NCBI GenBank assembly: GCA_903893795.1 | Contig: CAITNO010000123.1 | Span: 62,001-126,000 of the forward strand | Reading direction: 5' to 3' | DNA length: 64,000 nucleotides | Origin: Candidatus Hydrogenedentota bacterium | GTDB taxonomy: Bacteria; Hydrogenedentota; Hydrogenedentia; Hydrogenedentales; CAITNO01 | In this document: positions 43,681 to 52,525 of the stretch, piece by piece | How positions within the stretch are numbered: the stretch's first letter is position 1 | Layout of the letters: the number at the start of each line of letters is the position of its first letter | The notes under the pieces: model-generated | What the model was told of the DNA's origin: nothing | Databases searched by the model: none | What the model saw: only the letters and a program-made list of their open reading frames with translations | Made by a program: the position numbers and the translations under genes

Positions 43681-44979
43681 TCACCGCGGCTGCAACAGGA
43701 AGAGACGGCCTTCGCCTGCGTCGAGAGAGAGCTGGGTTCCGGGCATTTCTGGGCTGTCGTCGCGCACGGCAATTTCATTGCCGGTGGCTTTGTCCACCTC
43801 TTTGACCTGTTCTACGGGAACGTCGAACTCGACGGTGGGCCATGCGGTGTAGGCGAAGCGGTAGTTGGTGAACATGACGGCGCGGCGGCCATCCTCATGC
43901 CGGTAGAGACCGACCAGATAGTCGTTGGGAGGGTCCACCGCGTCGCGCGTGATATTGTGGATGGGTGTGTCTTTAAGGACCTCGGCGGGGACGGAGTCGG
44001 GGGTGACACGTCGCACATCGGTGCTGGTGAGCCTCATCAGGACCGGGCCGAGATTCTTGATGCCCGCGTTGAGCTGGCGGGCCTGCTCCCAGTGGCGCGT
44101 GCGGTGGCCGTCGCGGGCGATGATGGCGCCGCCCTTGGGAAACTCGTAACTGACGGGGGTGCAGTAACAGAAATACAGCACACCCCTGGCACCGTAGGTG
44201 AGCGAGGTGTAAATCTGCCAGCGAAGCTGGTCCTCGGTCGGGTCGGTCTGGGGGCCGTAGGGCATGGTGTTGAAGAAATTCCAGAAGGGGACACGGGCCT
44301 CCAGCGACTGCTTGCGCATAACGGCGAGATTGGCGCAGTAGTTGTCGCGGCCGTCGGCCTGATCCGGTTTGAAGACGGGATAGTGGTCCATGCTGAGCAC
44401 ATCGACATCGACCTCTTTGAGGAAGCGGGAGACATACTCGTCGTAGGTGGGCGTGCCCAACTGTTTTTCGCTGGCGTAATTGGGGAAGATGTTGATGTAG
44501 GCCAGCATGCCGGGCCGGGCCTGGCGCACGGCATCCACCTGGGCGCGCAGCGCGGGGAAGTCATCGGCGCCGGGCTCGTCGCGCAGGGCGTAGCCCCAGC
44601 AGGCCGGGCCGGTGGGCAGTTTCTCGGGTGTCACGCCGGAGCAGAACATCACTGCCTTGATGTCGTATTTCTCGCAGAGGGCAAGCTGTTTCTCCATGGC
44701 CTTGGGGTCGCCTCCGGCGGAGGAACCGATCAGCATCGTGAAGTTCGCGTCCGCGATTTCCCGGTAGTGCGCATCGGCCTGATCATCGAGCGGGGGATCG
44801 ACCCAGAAACCGATGGCAAAGCGGTCCTGCACGAAACGGGCCGGCGACGGGGCGGCGGCTGCACTGTCGGCCGCAAGGGCAGCGCAAGAATATAGCGCGC
44901 TCAGGACGCCGAGCAGCAGCAGGGTTGGCAAAACAGAGGACGGGCTTGCAAATCGAGCCTGTGCGGAGCTGAGGGTCAT
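43681..44979 (-). CDS. Secreted TIM-barrel glycoside-hydrolase-like protein
   Basis: This is 432 residues from ATG 44979 (AAAGGAA six bases upstream). The signal peptide runs to about residue 35 (LPTLLLLGVLSALYSCAALAA). The barrel region shows FAIGFWVDPP, NFTMLIGSSA, CEKYDIKAVMFCSG, GYALRDEPGADDF (candidate acid Glu) and DVDVLSMDHYPVFKPDQ. TYGARGVLYFCYCTP and a small C-terminal beta domain (VMFTNYRFAYTAWPTVEFDV) follow. The layout is that of beta-galactosidase/GH42-like proteins without a clear family. It lies with other surface polysaccharide genes. Confidence 0.7.
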   Translation of the reverse strand: MTLSSAQARFASPSSVLPTLLLLGVLSALYSCAALAADSAAAAPSPARFVQDRFAIGFWVDPPLDDQADAHYREIADANFTMLIGSSAGGDPKAMEKQLALCEKYDIKAVMFCSGVTPEKLPTGPACWGYALRDEPGADDFPALRAQVDAVRQARPGMLAYINIFPNYASEKQLGTPTYDEYVSRFLKEVDVDVLSMDHYPVFKPDQADGRDNYCANLAVMRKQSLEARVPFWNFFNTMPYGPQTDPTEDQLRWQIYTSLTYGARGVLYFCYCTPVSYEFPKGGAIIARDGHRTRHWEQARQLNAGIKNLGPVLMRLTSTDVRRVTPDSVPAEVLKDTPIHNITRDAVDPPNDYLVGLYRHEDGRRAVMFTNYRFAYTAWPTVEFDVPVEQVKEVDKATGNEIAVRDDSPEMPGTQLSLDAGEGRLFLLQPR

Positions 44980-45084
44980 GGTTGTTCCTTTCCGGTTATG
45001 CCTGCGATGCAATCATCGTATCACAGGAGATTGATCGGCAGGACATGGTTCTGCCAGATGGGTGTGTGAAGTTCACGCCGACCG

Positions 45085-46131
45085 CTAAGACCTGCCCAGC
45101 ACCAGCACCATGAAAGAATCCGGCTTGGGAACGGGTCTGCCCTGCGCGCTGACCTGTGTTCCGAATTCCGCTGTCGGAAGAAACACCTGGTGGGTTGCCA
45201 GGTCGACGCCCATGGTGCGGGCGCCCGGGCGCGTCTTCACGGTCTGAACAACCTCGAATGTGTTCTCCGACGTCTCGCGGATGACGCTGAGCGAGCCGTC
45301 GCGGCAACTGGCGAGGACGTTGCCGTCGTCGAAGGCCGTGGCGTCCACCCCCGCTCCGATGGGCAGCTCGGCCAGTAGCTTGCCGTCGTCCGCGTTCATG
45401 ACTATGAGTTTCTGCGGTTTCCGGCAGCCCACGAAAAGGCGGCGCTTCTGGGTGTCCATGGACATGCCGACCGGGGCACCGCCGGGGGCGACGGGCCATT
45501 TGGCGCTGACGGTCATGGTTTTCGTGTCCACCACGGCCACCAGGTCCTTGTCCTCGAGGTTGACGTAGAGTCTGCCCCTGCCGTCGGCGGCGAGGAATTC
45601 GGGTTTGCCGCCCAAGGGAACGGTCGTATCCGCCTTGCCGGTTTTGGGGTCCACATCGGGAGAGAGGACAACGAGGCTGTTGGCGTCGCCGCAACTCACA
45701 AAGACCTTGCGGCTTGCGGGGTCGTAGATGATGCCGTCGGCGTCCTCGGCGGCGGGCACTTTGCCCAAGACCGCATAGGTGTTCAGGTCAAAGACGGTGA
45801 CGGAGGCGTCTTTGCCGTCACTGATAAAGCCGCGCCCCAGTTCGGGGACAATGGCTGTGCCATGGTTGCCTTTCTGTCCGGGAATGTCGGCCACCGTCTT
45901 GCCCGACACCGCATCGAGCACCATGGTATGGGTGACGCGCGGGACGTAGAGGAGCTTGTGGGCGGAATCAACCAGGAGATAGTCCCAACCCCCTTCGCCC
46001 CCGACGTGAAAGAGATTGGTCTCTTTGTAAATGGTTTTGTCAGCGGGTGCGGCATTTGTCGGGGCCTGCAAGGCGAGCCCGGAGCAGCACAGCAGCGCGA
46101 GGGTGAACGCGACACGGCTTTTCTTTATCAT
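45085..46131 (-). CDS. Secreted YncE-like beta-propeller protein
   Basis: This is 348 residues from ATG 46131 (GGAGG eight bases upstream); the longer frame upstream is not preceded by a ribosome site. The signal peptide is at 1-27. About seven propeller repeats follow, e.g. KLLYVPRVTHTMVLDAVSGK, RKVFVSCGDANSLVVLSP, RLYVNLEDKDLVAVVDTKT and RRLFVGCRKPQKLIVMNAD, typical of the YncE/40-residue-YVTN family. Such proteins bind DNA, nucleotides or ligands at the envelope; function here is unknown. It lies between the MFS gene and the TIM-barrel hydrolase. Confidence 0.85.
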   Translation of the reverse strand: MIKKSRVAFTLALLCCSGLALQAPTNAAPADKTIYKETNLFHVGGEGGWDYLLVDSAHKLLYVPRVTHTMVLDAVSGKTVADIPGQKGNHGTAIVPELGRGFISDGKDASVTVFDLNTYAVLGKVPAAEDADGIIYDPASRKVFVSCGDANSLVVLSPDVDPKTGKADTTVPLGGKPEFLAADGRGRLYVNLEDKDLVAVVDTKTMTVSAKWPVAPGGAPVGMSMDTQKRRLFVGCRKPQKLIVMNADDGKLLAELPIGAGVDATAFDDGNVLASCRDGSLSVIRETSENTFEVVQTVKTRPGARTMGVDLATHQVFLPTAEFGTQVSAQGRPVPKPDSFMVLVLGRS

Positions 46132-46246
46132 GGGACGACCTCCACGGAAGCGTTGAAACTCTATATCCGGCAGAGATTCTCGTAGGCCCCTGCCGGGTGT
46201 GAAATTGTACTGCGCCAGTATAGCACTCTGGCCCGGGTTGCGATGC

Positions 46247-47572
46247 CTATGAAAGGACGCCGGGGTTGGGCGGAAGGGGCTCGGGTTCTTCGGAAATGAT
46301 TCCGCGGCGCACGTAGATGGGGCGAAGCACCCGGCGGAGGGCGGGAAGGCGGCGGGCAAAGAGCAGCGCTCCGACGACGCAGCAGAGTCCGGAGAGAATG
46401 ACCGTCATGGGTGCTCCGATAAAGTGGGCCAATACGCCCGCCAGGAGGCTGCCGAGGGGCACGGTGCCCATGAAGGCCATGGAGTAGAAACTCATCACCC
46501 TGCCGCGCATGTCGTCCTCGACAATGGTCTGCAGGAGGGTGTTGGTCGAGGCCATCTGGATCATCAAAGCGAGGCCTATGACGGGCATGGTGAGCAGGGT
46601 CAGCCAGAGTCTGTCGGAGAGGCCCATCACCACCAAACCGGCGCCGAAGAGGGCGGGCATCCAGGCGATCAGGCGGCCCAGCCCGCGCACGCTGCGTCGT
46701 CCGGCGAGATACAGCGCGCCGGTCAGCGCCCCGGCCGCACCGGCCGAAATGAGGAAACCCTGGGTGCGCGCATCGCCGTGGAGGATTTGCTGGGCGAAGA
46801 TGGGCAGCAGTTGGGCATAGGAACCGCCGGTCATGCTGACCAGCGCGAGCAACAGCAAGAGCGAGCGGATGGGTGAAAAACCGAAGGCATAGCGAAAGCC
46901 GGCCGTGAGGCTCTCCAGCATGGCGGTCTGTCGGGCGGCGCGCACGTAGGGAGGGATGCGCATCATCAGCAGGCCGGCGATCACGGCGGCGTAACTGAGG
47001 CCGTTGAGCAGAAAGCAAAAGGCCTCGCCCGTGGCGGCGATGAGTAGCCCGGCCATGGCCGGGCCAACCAGCCGGGCGGCGTTGAACATGGAGGAGTTGA
47101 GCGCAATGGCGTTGGTCAGGTCCTCGCGCCGATCGATCATCTGGATGAGGAAAGACTGGCGCGCGGGCACGTCGAGCGCGTTGATAAACCCGAGAAAGAG
47201 TGAAAGGGTAATCACGTGCCAGATTTCGACGTGGCCCGAATACATGAGCGCCGCAAGCAGCAACGCCTGAATCATGGACAGGACCTGGGTGAGCAGGACG
47301 AGGCGGTAGCGGTTCATCCGGTCCACGAGCACCCCGGCAAAAGGCGCCATCACAAAGGTGGGCACGCGCGCGGCAAAACCGGACAGGCCAAGGAGCAGGG
47401 CGCTGTGGCCCAAGCGCCAGACCAGCCAGGAGACGGCGGTCAACTGCATCCAGGTGCCGATGAGCGAGAGTCCCTGGCCCATGATGAAGAGCCGGAAGTT
47501 CCGGTGTTCCAGTGCGCGGAAGAGCCTTTGAAAATGGGCGGACCAGCTTGTCTTTTCGCCCTGCGGCGTCAT
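46247..47572 (-). CDS. MFS transporter (EntS-like / MFS_3 family)
   Basis: This is 441 residues from ATG 47572 (GGAAAG five bases upstream). Twelve membrane helices are evident. MFS-typical segments include FRLFIMGQGLSLIGTWMQL, LDVPARQSFLIQMIDR (loop 4-5), ALNSSMFNAARLVGPAMAG, and PVIGLALMIQMASTNTLLQ with VEDDMRGRVMSFYSMAF. These match the EntS/MFS_3 group, which export siderophores and drugs. An alternative TTG start nearer the upstream stop is possible. It starts 40 bp after the GH36-like gene and may be co-transcribed. Confidence 0.9.
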   Translation of the reverse strand: MTPQGEKTSWSAHFQRLFRALEHRNFRLFIMGQGLSLIGTWMQLTAVSWLVWRLGHSALLLGLSGFAARVPTFVMAPFAGVLVDRMNRYRLVLLTQVLSMIQALLLAALMYSGHVEIWHVITLSLFLGFINALDVPARQSFLIQMIDRREDLTNAIALNSSMFNAARLVGPAMAGLLIAATGEAFCFLLNGLSYAAVIAGLLMMRIPPYVRAARQTAMLESLTAGFRYAFGFSPIRSLLLLLALVSMTGGSYAQLLPIFAQQILHGDARTQGFLISAGAAGALTGALYLAGRRSVRGLGRLIAWMPALFGAGLVVMGLSDRLWLTLLTMPVIGLALMIQMASTNTLLQTIVEDDMRGRVMSFYSMAFMGTVPLGSLLAGVLAHFIGAPMTVILSGLCCVVGALLFARRLPALRRVLRPIYVRRGIISEEPEPLPPNPGVLS

Positions 47573-47612
47573 CGGGCTTTCCGGTGCATCGCGCGGTATT
47601 TGGGAACTGGTG

Positions 47613-50600
47613 TCATTCAATTTCAATACCCTGCAGGATGGCGTCGTTGGGGCCGAGGCCGTGCACGCCAATCACAATCTGATTGTTCCTGTCCGGCGAG
47701 ATGTCTTCCACCCGAATGTCGGCGGCCATTCCGGTCTGGCCGGCCGCCGTGGCCGGGTCCCAGTGGTCGCGCACGGTGCGGCCGTAGACCTCAACGCGCA
47801 TTGGCCTTTGGCCTATTCCATTCAGCCAAAGCTCGGCAAACTTGAGGTGGACCGTGTAGAGACCGGGCGGAACGGAAACGGAATAGGTGAAATCCCTGCC
47901 GCTGCGGGCGGTCTGGTAGAGCGCCTGATCGTAGAGCGTGGGCGAGGCCTGCGCCACGGGCGCTTCGGACTGGAGGGCCGTTCCGCCGTCAAAATCGACG
48001 TCGGCGGTCCAGACAAAGCTGTTCCAGTCGATGAACTCCTTTTCCGAACCGGCGTCTATGCGCACGGTGGGTCTGATCTCGGGCAGGAGCTCCAGGGCGT
48101 TCACCAGCGCTTCGTCGGTCTTCTGCATGGGTTCGAATCCGCCGGTGAAGCGAAGCACGAGGTTGCCCGCTTCATTAGGAACCAGATGGTGAAAGACGCG
48201 CTCCTGGGCGCGGTTTGGGCCGCGGGCGGCCTGGCAGATGTCGAAGTTGTCCAGCACGCGCCGTCCGTTGATGTCCAGATTAAAGGGACGCTCGAAAGAC
48301 CATTTGTATTGGGTCTCTGCGAACTTGAGCCGGAGGGTGTAGATGCCCGGCTTGACGGGAAGGGTGTAGCTGAAAGCGTTCCCTGTGCGACCCTGTTGGT
48401 AGAGTTCCCCGTCCTCCTCCGTGGGCGTGGCACCGGACACCGGCGTGTCTGCGGCAGTCGGAGCGCCTCCGGTGAAGAAAGCATCGCGGGACCAGAGATT
48501 GCCGGTATGGTCGGTGTAGTCTTTCTCGGCGCCGCAGCGGATGCGGATGCAGGAGAGTTGTTCGGCAGGTTGTGCCGTTTCGTAGACCATGCGGGGCATC
48601 CAGGCGAGGAAGTCTGTGTCAGGGGAGGTGCCTCGGTCAAGCACGAAGCGGAGGACATCGCCGGCGGCGACGTCAACAGTGAAATCGTGCGTGACGCCCT
48701 GCAGGCTGTTGAGGGGAACCTCGGCCCAGCCCTGCTCGGGCCAGAGCTGTTTGGCACCGTGGAGAATGCGGACGCGGAGCGGTTCCCCCATCGCCTGGTG
48801 GTAACACTCCTTCATTGCACGCCCCAGGACAGTCAGCTTTCCCGCGTGCGGCGCGGTCCATGCGCGCACGCAGGCGCACTCGGGGGAAGCCTGCTGCCAG
48901 CCCCGGCCCACTCTCGCTTGGCCCGGTCCCTCCCAGTAGCCTTCCACGCCGCCGGGCTGGTTGGGCGTGCCGCCCGTGTCGCCTGCGGCGCTCTTGGCAG
49001 GCGGCACCCAGGTCATCTCCGTGAAGGTGAGTCCGTCCGTGGTGGTTTCGGCGCGCCATCCGTCGCGGCCTGCCTCGGCAAAATGGCCGCCCAGGGCGGC
49101 GTAGATGTCGGGGCCGTCGGCCATGGGTGTCGCCGAAGTCCAAGCGCTGGCCTGCGCACCCCCGTTCAACACGGTCCGGACGGCATAGCGGGCGCTTGCG
49201 TCCCAACCGGGAGCATGGTCAAAGTAGTAGGTTCCGACACTGGCCTTGCCGATGACGTCGCCGTTGCGCTGGATTTCGTAGTAGCTTATCCAGTTGTCGG
49301 CTTTGGCGGAGGACCAGTAGAGCGCGACGCCGCTGTGGCCGAGGTTGGTTTCGCGGCGGGCAAAGGCCTGTCCCGGCGCGCCGGGAAGCGCCGAAGCGCG
49401 CCCGGTGCGGGGCAGGTCGGGCAGACCGAGGTAAATCAATTCGCCCGGCGCGGGGTCTGTGAGGACAATGCCGTTTGCCATGAGCTCCGCGCCGCTTCGT
49501 GTGGAACGCTCACTGGCGCATTCAAAGCCGACATCGTAGTCGTGTTCGGGCAGGAGCCCCTTGGGACGGATGGTGACGGTTGTCTTGGCCCGGTGCTTGA
49601 GAATGATGCAGGCCTTCTTCCCGTCGTGGCTGGTTCGCTGGTCGTAGTAGAAGTCCTTGTCGCCGTCGATGACCGGGTGCATCATGTGCGACCAGCGGCC
49701 CGCGACGCCTTCTTGGCGGAGGTAGCGGTAGATTTCCATCAAACGCCGCAGTTGGTCCTGTTCGGGCCCCTCGGCGCGCAGATACCAGCCGGGGACCATG
49801 GACAGCAGGCCCGGGCCGGTTTCGGGGTTGTACTTGCCGCCGGGCTGCAGCAGCGCCTCGAGCAGGTCGAGCCACTTGTCGGGCAGTTCCAAGTAGGAGA
49901 AGTAGTGGTTGGTCTGGTCGCCGCGACCCATGTCGGACAGATAGTTGACGTCGGCGTAGCGTTCCACCTCAAACTGGTGGGCGTAGCGGCTGCCGCCGCA
50001 GCAGGTATGGAAAGAGCAGCGGGGATGGGCGTCGAGGAAGCCTGCAATTTGGGCGCGCACGGCATCTTCCGCCTTGGGACCAAAGCGGCCGAAACCGTCG
50101 GTCCGCCACTGAAAGTCGCCCCATGAACCGACCTTGGTGTCCAGCAATCCGGCCGAGGGACGGCCCGCCATCCACAAGAGCCATTTCATGTCCATTTTGC
50201 TCAGATAGCGCAGGGTTTCGGCGAAATCGGGCCCCTCATGGGTGGGCGAGAAGACCACGGTGTAGGAGTCCTGGATGGGCCAACCGGGGTATTTGGACCA
50301 GCCCGCATCGTCCCAGAGCATTTCCATACCCATGGTCCGCATGAGGTCGGCATCCATGTCGAGGCGTGCCAGACGGGCGGCAAACTGTTCCTGAAGATTG
50401 CGGGAACAGAAGAACCACGGCACGACCCACTTCGTTCGGGCGTAGTAGTCGCTGTTCGTGTAGTCCCAGAGGTATTCGTACTGCCAGTCGTAGACGCGGC
50501 GGCCCATGTCGTCGAGGTCGCCGTCGAACACGCCCAGGGTCACGAGGGGTAGCTTGAGCCGTTCCCCGGCGGCCAGCGTGCACCCTGCCAGGGCGGGCGC

Positions 50601-51902
50601 AGTGGCGGACAGCAGTCCCTGTCCTGCGGCGTAATCCACGCCAAGGGTCCAGGTGCCCAGGGATTCCAGGCTCACAAAGAGGCCGTCACCGGGCGCATTT
50701 TCGCGGGTGAGGGCCATCCAGGGGACATAGTTGTCGGTGCGGTCGCCCAAGAGGGTGCGGTGGTAGCTCTCCCCCACTGTTGCGCTTTCCAACTGGCCTT
50801 GGTTCGGCCTGCTCGTGCCGCCGCACATCCAATAGTTGGTCTGGCCTGCGGTGTCCGCAGCGTTGAGGCCGAGGCGCAACGGGGTGGGCGATGCCAGTGT
50901 CACCGGGGCTGTGTTCGTATTCTCCACTTCGACCCATTGGCGGAGTATGGAGCTGTGGGGATAGGCCTGGACGTACAGGTGGGCGCGCAGTCCGTCGCGA
51001 CGGAGGAGCAAGTCCAACCGAAGGGCCGGACGGCCTCCCACGGCCACCTGCGCGGCGGTGCCGGACTCCACGGTCCACCCTGTACTTGCGGGCGGGGTCT
51101 CGAAGGGTTGGTCGGTTCTGTCGGTGATGCGAAACAGGTCGAGGCGGGCGTTGCCGGAGCCGTTGGCGCTCTCTGCTTTGCCCCGGACCGTTACGGTGCC
51201 GTCCTTGGGGGCTTTCCACACGCGGACCAGCTCGTAGGCGTTAACCAGGTGGAAGGCGGTGCCGCCAAGCTGAGAACACTCGGCCGGAGCGCGGTAACCG
51301 CTGGGCACACGGGCTTTCTGCTGGGCCGGTGTGAGCGGCTGCAACAGTTCGCCCATCAGGTCCATCGCGCCGGTGTCGGGGGCGTGGGTGTAGTAGAACC
51401 ACACGGGGCCCTGTTCAAGTGCGGTGTCCTCGGCGGAGTTGTAGCTGTCGCCATCGCCGTAGTCGAGCGTGCTTGCCCAGTTCACGGTGGCGCCGGTGTC
51501 GTCAGAGCCCGTCGTCACGCCAAAACCCAATAGGTCGCCCTGTTTCACGTCGAGGTGGAGATTGTCCGAAATCGGGTCCACGGTCTCCCCCGCTCCCAAC
51601 ACTTTTGACCAGAGGGTATCAAAGGCGAAGGGGCCTGCCGGGAGAGTCTCCAGACCGAAGGGCAGGGACGATGTCGCGTATTCACGCGGAGGCCCGGTCA
51701 GTTTGTTTTGGAGGCTTTCGAGATGTAATTGACCGTTCTTGCAGGCGTAGGTTATCTGGACTGCCGGGGTGCCGATGGTCCAAGTGTGATGCTCACCGTC
51801 CACACGGGCGAAGGCGTCGCCTTCGCGGAGTTCCGTCGCGGCCATGCAGGGGGCGGTAACGAGGCAGGACAGAAGGATACTCAGCCACGAATATTTGCCC
51901 AT
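47613..51902 (-). CDS. Secreted GH36/GH27-like alpha-galactosidase-type hydrolase with two malectin domains
   Basis: This is 1429 residues from ATG 51902 (GGAG nine bases upstream). The signal peptide is at 1-22. An N-terminal beta-sandwich is followed by a (beta/alpha)8 region with MEMLWDDAGWSKYPGWP near residue 527, KWLLWMAGRPSAG, and CSFHTCCGGSRYAHQFEVER. A C-terminal beta-domain and a FnIII-like segment (ALYWSSAKADNWISYYEIQR) follow. Two malectin-type domains cover about 1115-1270 (RIRCGAEKDYTDHTGNLW) and 1277-1429 (VRIDAGSEKEFIDWNSFVW); malectins bind di- or oligosaccharides. The WDDAGW stretch suggests an Asp nucleophile, but catalytic assignment is tentative. Confidence 0.78.
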   Translation of the reverse strand: MGKYSWLSILLSCLVTAPCMAATELREGDAFARVDGEHHTWTIGTPAVQITYACKNGQLHLESLQNKLTGPPREYATSSLPFGLETLPAGPFAFDTLWSKVLGAGETVDPISDNLHLDVKQGDLLGFGVTTGSDDTGATVNWASTLDYGDGDSYNSAEDTALEQGPVWFYYTHAPDTGAMDLMGELLQPLTPAQQKARVPSGYRAPAECSQLGGTAFHLVNAYELVRVWKAPKDGTVTVRGKAESANGSGNARLDLFRITDRTDQPFETPPASTGWTVESGTAAQVAVGGRPALRLDLLLRRDGLRAHLYVQAYPHSSILRQWVEVENTNTAPVTLASPTPLRLGLNAADTAGQTNYWMCGGTSRPNQGQLESATVGESYHRTLLGDRTDNYVPWMALTRENAPGDGLFVSLESLGTWTLGVDYAAGQGLLSATAPALAGCTLAAGERLKLPLVTLGVFDGDLDDMGRRVYDWQYEYLWDYTNSDYYARTKWVVPWFFCSRNLQEQFAARLARLDMDADLMRTMGMEMLWDDAGWSKYPGWPIQDSYTVVFSPTHEGPDFAETLRYLSKMDMKWLLWMAGRPSAGLLDTKVGSWGDFQWRTDGFGRFGPKAEDAVRAQIAGFLDAHPRCSFHTCCGGSRYAHQFEVERYADVNYLSDMGRGDQTNHYFSYLELPDKWLDLLEALLQPGGKYNPETGPGLLSMVPGWYLRAEGPEQDQLRRLMEIYRYLRQEGVAGRWSHMMHPVIDGDKDFYYDQRTSHDGKKACIILKHRAKTTVTIRPKGLLPEHDYDVGFECASERSTRSGAELMANGIVLTDPAPGELIYLGLPDLPRTGRASALPGAPGQAFARRETNLGHSGVALYWSSAKADNWISYYEIQRNGDVIGKASVGTYYFDHAPGWDASARYAVRTVLNGGAQASAWTSATPMADGPDIYAALGGHFAEAGRDGWRAETTTDGLTFTEMTWVPPAKSAAGDTGGTPNQPGGVEGYWEGPGQARVGRGWQQASPECACVRAWTAPHAGKLTVLGRAMKECYHQAMGEPLRVRILHGAKQLWPEQGWAEVPLNSLQGVTHDFTVDVAAGDVLRFVLDRGTSPDTDFLAWMPRMVYETAQPAEQLSCIRIRCGAEKDYTDHTGNLWSRDAFFTGGAPTAADTPVSGATPTEEDGELYQQGRTGNAFSYTLPVKPGIYTLRLKFAETQYKWSFERPFNLDINGRRVLDNFDICQAARGPNRAQERVFHHLVPNEAGNLVLRFTGGFEPMQKTDEALVNALELLPEIRPTVRIDAGSEKEFIDWNSFVWTADVDFDGGTALQSEAPVAQASPTLYDQALYQTARSGRDFTYSVSVPPGLYTVHLKFAELWLNGIGQRPMRVEVYGRTVRDHWDPATAAGQTGMAADIRVEDISPDRNNQIVIGVHGLGPNDAILQGIEIE

Positions 51903-52012
51903 GAAGATTGCTCCAAAGTTGCTCCCGTTGTTGAGGAGAATATCACAGAGCAGCATGTCCGAAACCATAGAATCTTTAATGATGGTGTATCGAAACCGCG
52001 GAGCACTCCGGT

Positions 52013-52045
52013 TTTGGAGTGCGGCGGCAACGACGCCGCTTTGGC
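52013..52045. repeat. 33-bp dispersed repeat, inverted copy of 22355-22387
   Basis: The core is TTTGGAGTGCGGCGGCAACG followed by ACGCCGCTTTGGC. It is complementary to 22355-22387 with two differences. Confidence 0.7.
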
Positions 52046-52170
52046 TAATCTCTGCACGTCAGGCCAGCCAAAGCGAGACCATCAGACCATGAAGCCGTCT
52101 TTCTTTTGACTGCGGTGGCCATGCCGCCGCTTTTCTTCGGCGGGGCCACTCTGTTGTGGCCCTGTTGTGG

Positions 52171-52375
52171 CATGGTCTCCGGACCATGCCACTCTTCCGA
52201 CCGAAGGTCTCCTCTTCTCCGGATCGTCTGCGTACTATTAACGCTGTCTCCAGAAGCGCGCTGTGCAGACGGCAATGGATGCGGCGTGGGCAGCCAAAAC
52301 CGGCGCGTGGCGGATGCACCGCGAAAGGCAGAGGAGACCTTCGGTCAGAAGAGCGTGGCGTGGTCTGGAAACCAC
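52171..52375. repeat. Inverted-repeat element, ~45-bp arms
   Basis: The left arm 52171-52215 (CATGGTCTCCGGACCATGCC...GACCGAAGGTCTCCTCT) and right arm 52330-52375 (AGAGGAGACCTTCGGTC...GTGGCGTGGTCTGG) are complementary apart from a few differences, with about 115 bp between. The left arm itself contains the palindrome ATGGTCTCCGGACCAT. No coding sequence is carried, so a MITE-like or decayed repeat is likely. Confidence 0.7.
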
Positions 52376-52525
52376 CCCACAACTGGGAGTGCCCGTGTTG
52401 ACACCAATCCACTGTCGGCCCATACTGTATATTGGTGTGTGTGAGTTTGTCCTTGGCCGACGGCCTGTGGAAAGGGAACTCGTACCGCTGTGTTGCAGGG
52501 TAGTTCAACAGAGGAGGCGTGCGTG

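Noticed and set aside
47610-50126. 838-codon plus-strand frame opposite the GH36-like gene
   Set aside because: It is a Gly/Val/Ala-rich shadow of a gene with signal peptide and malectin motifs.
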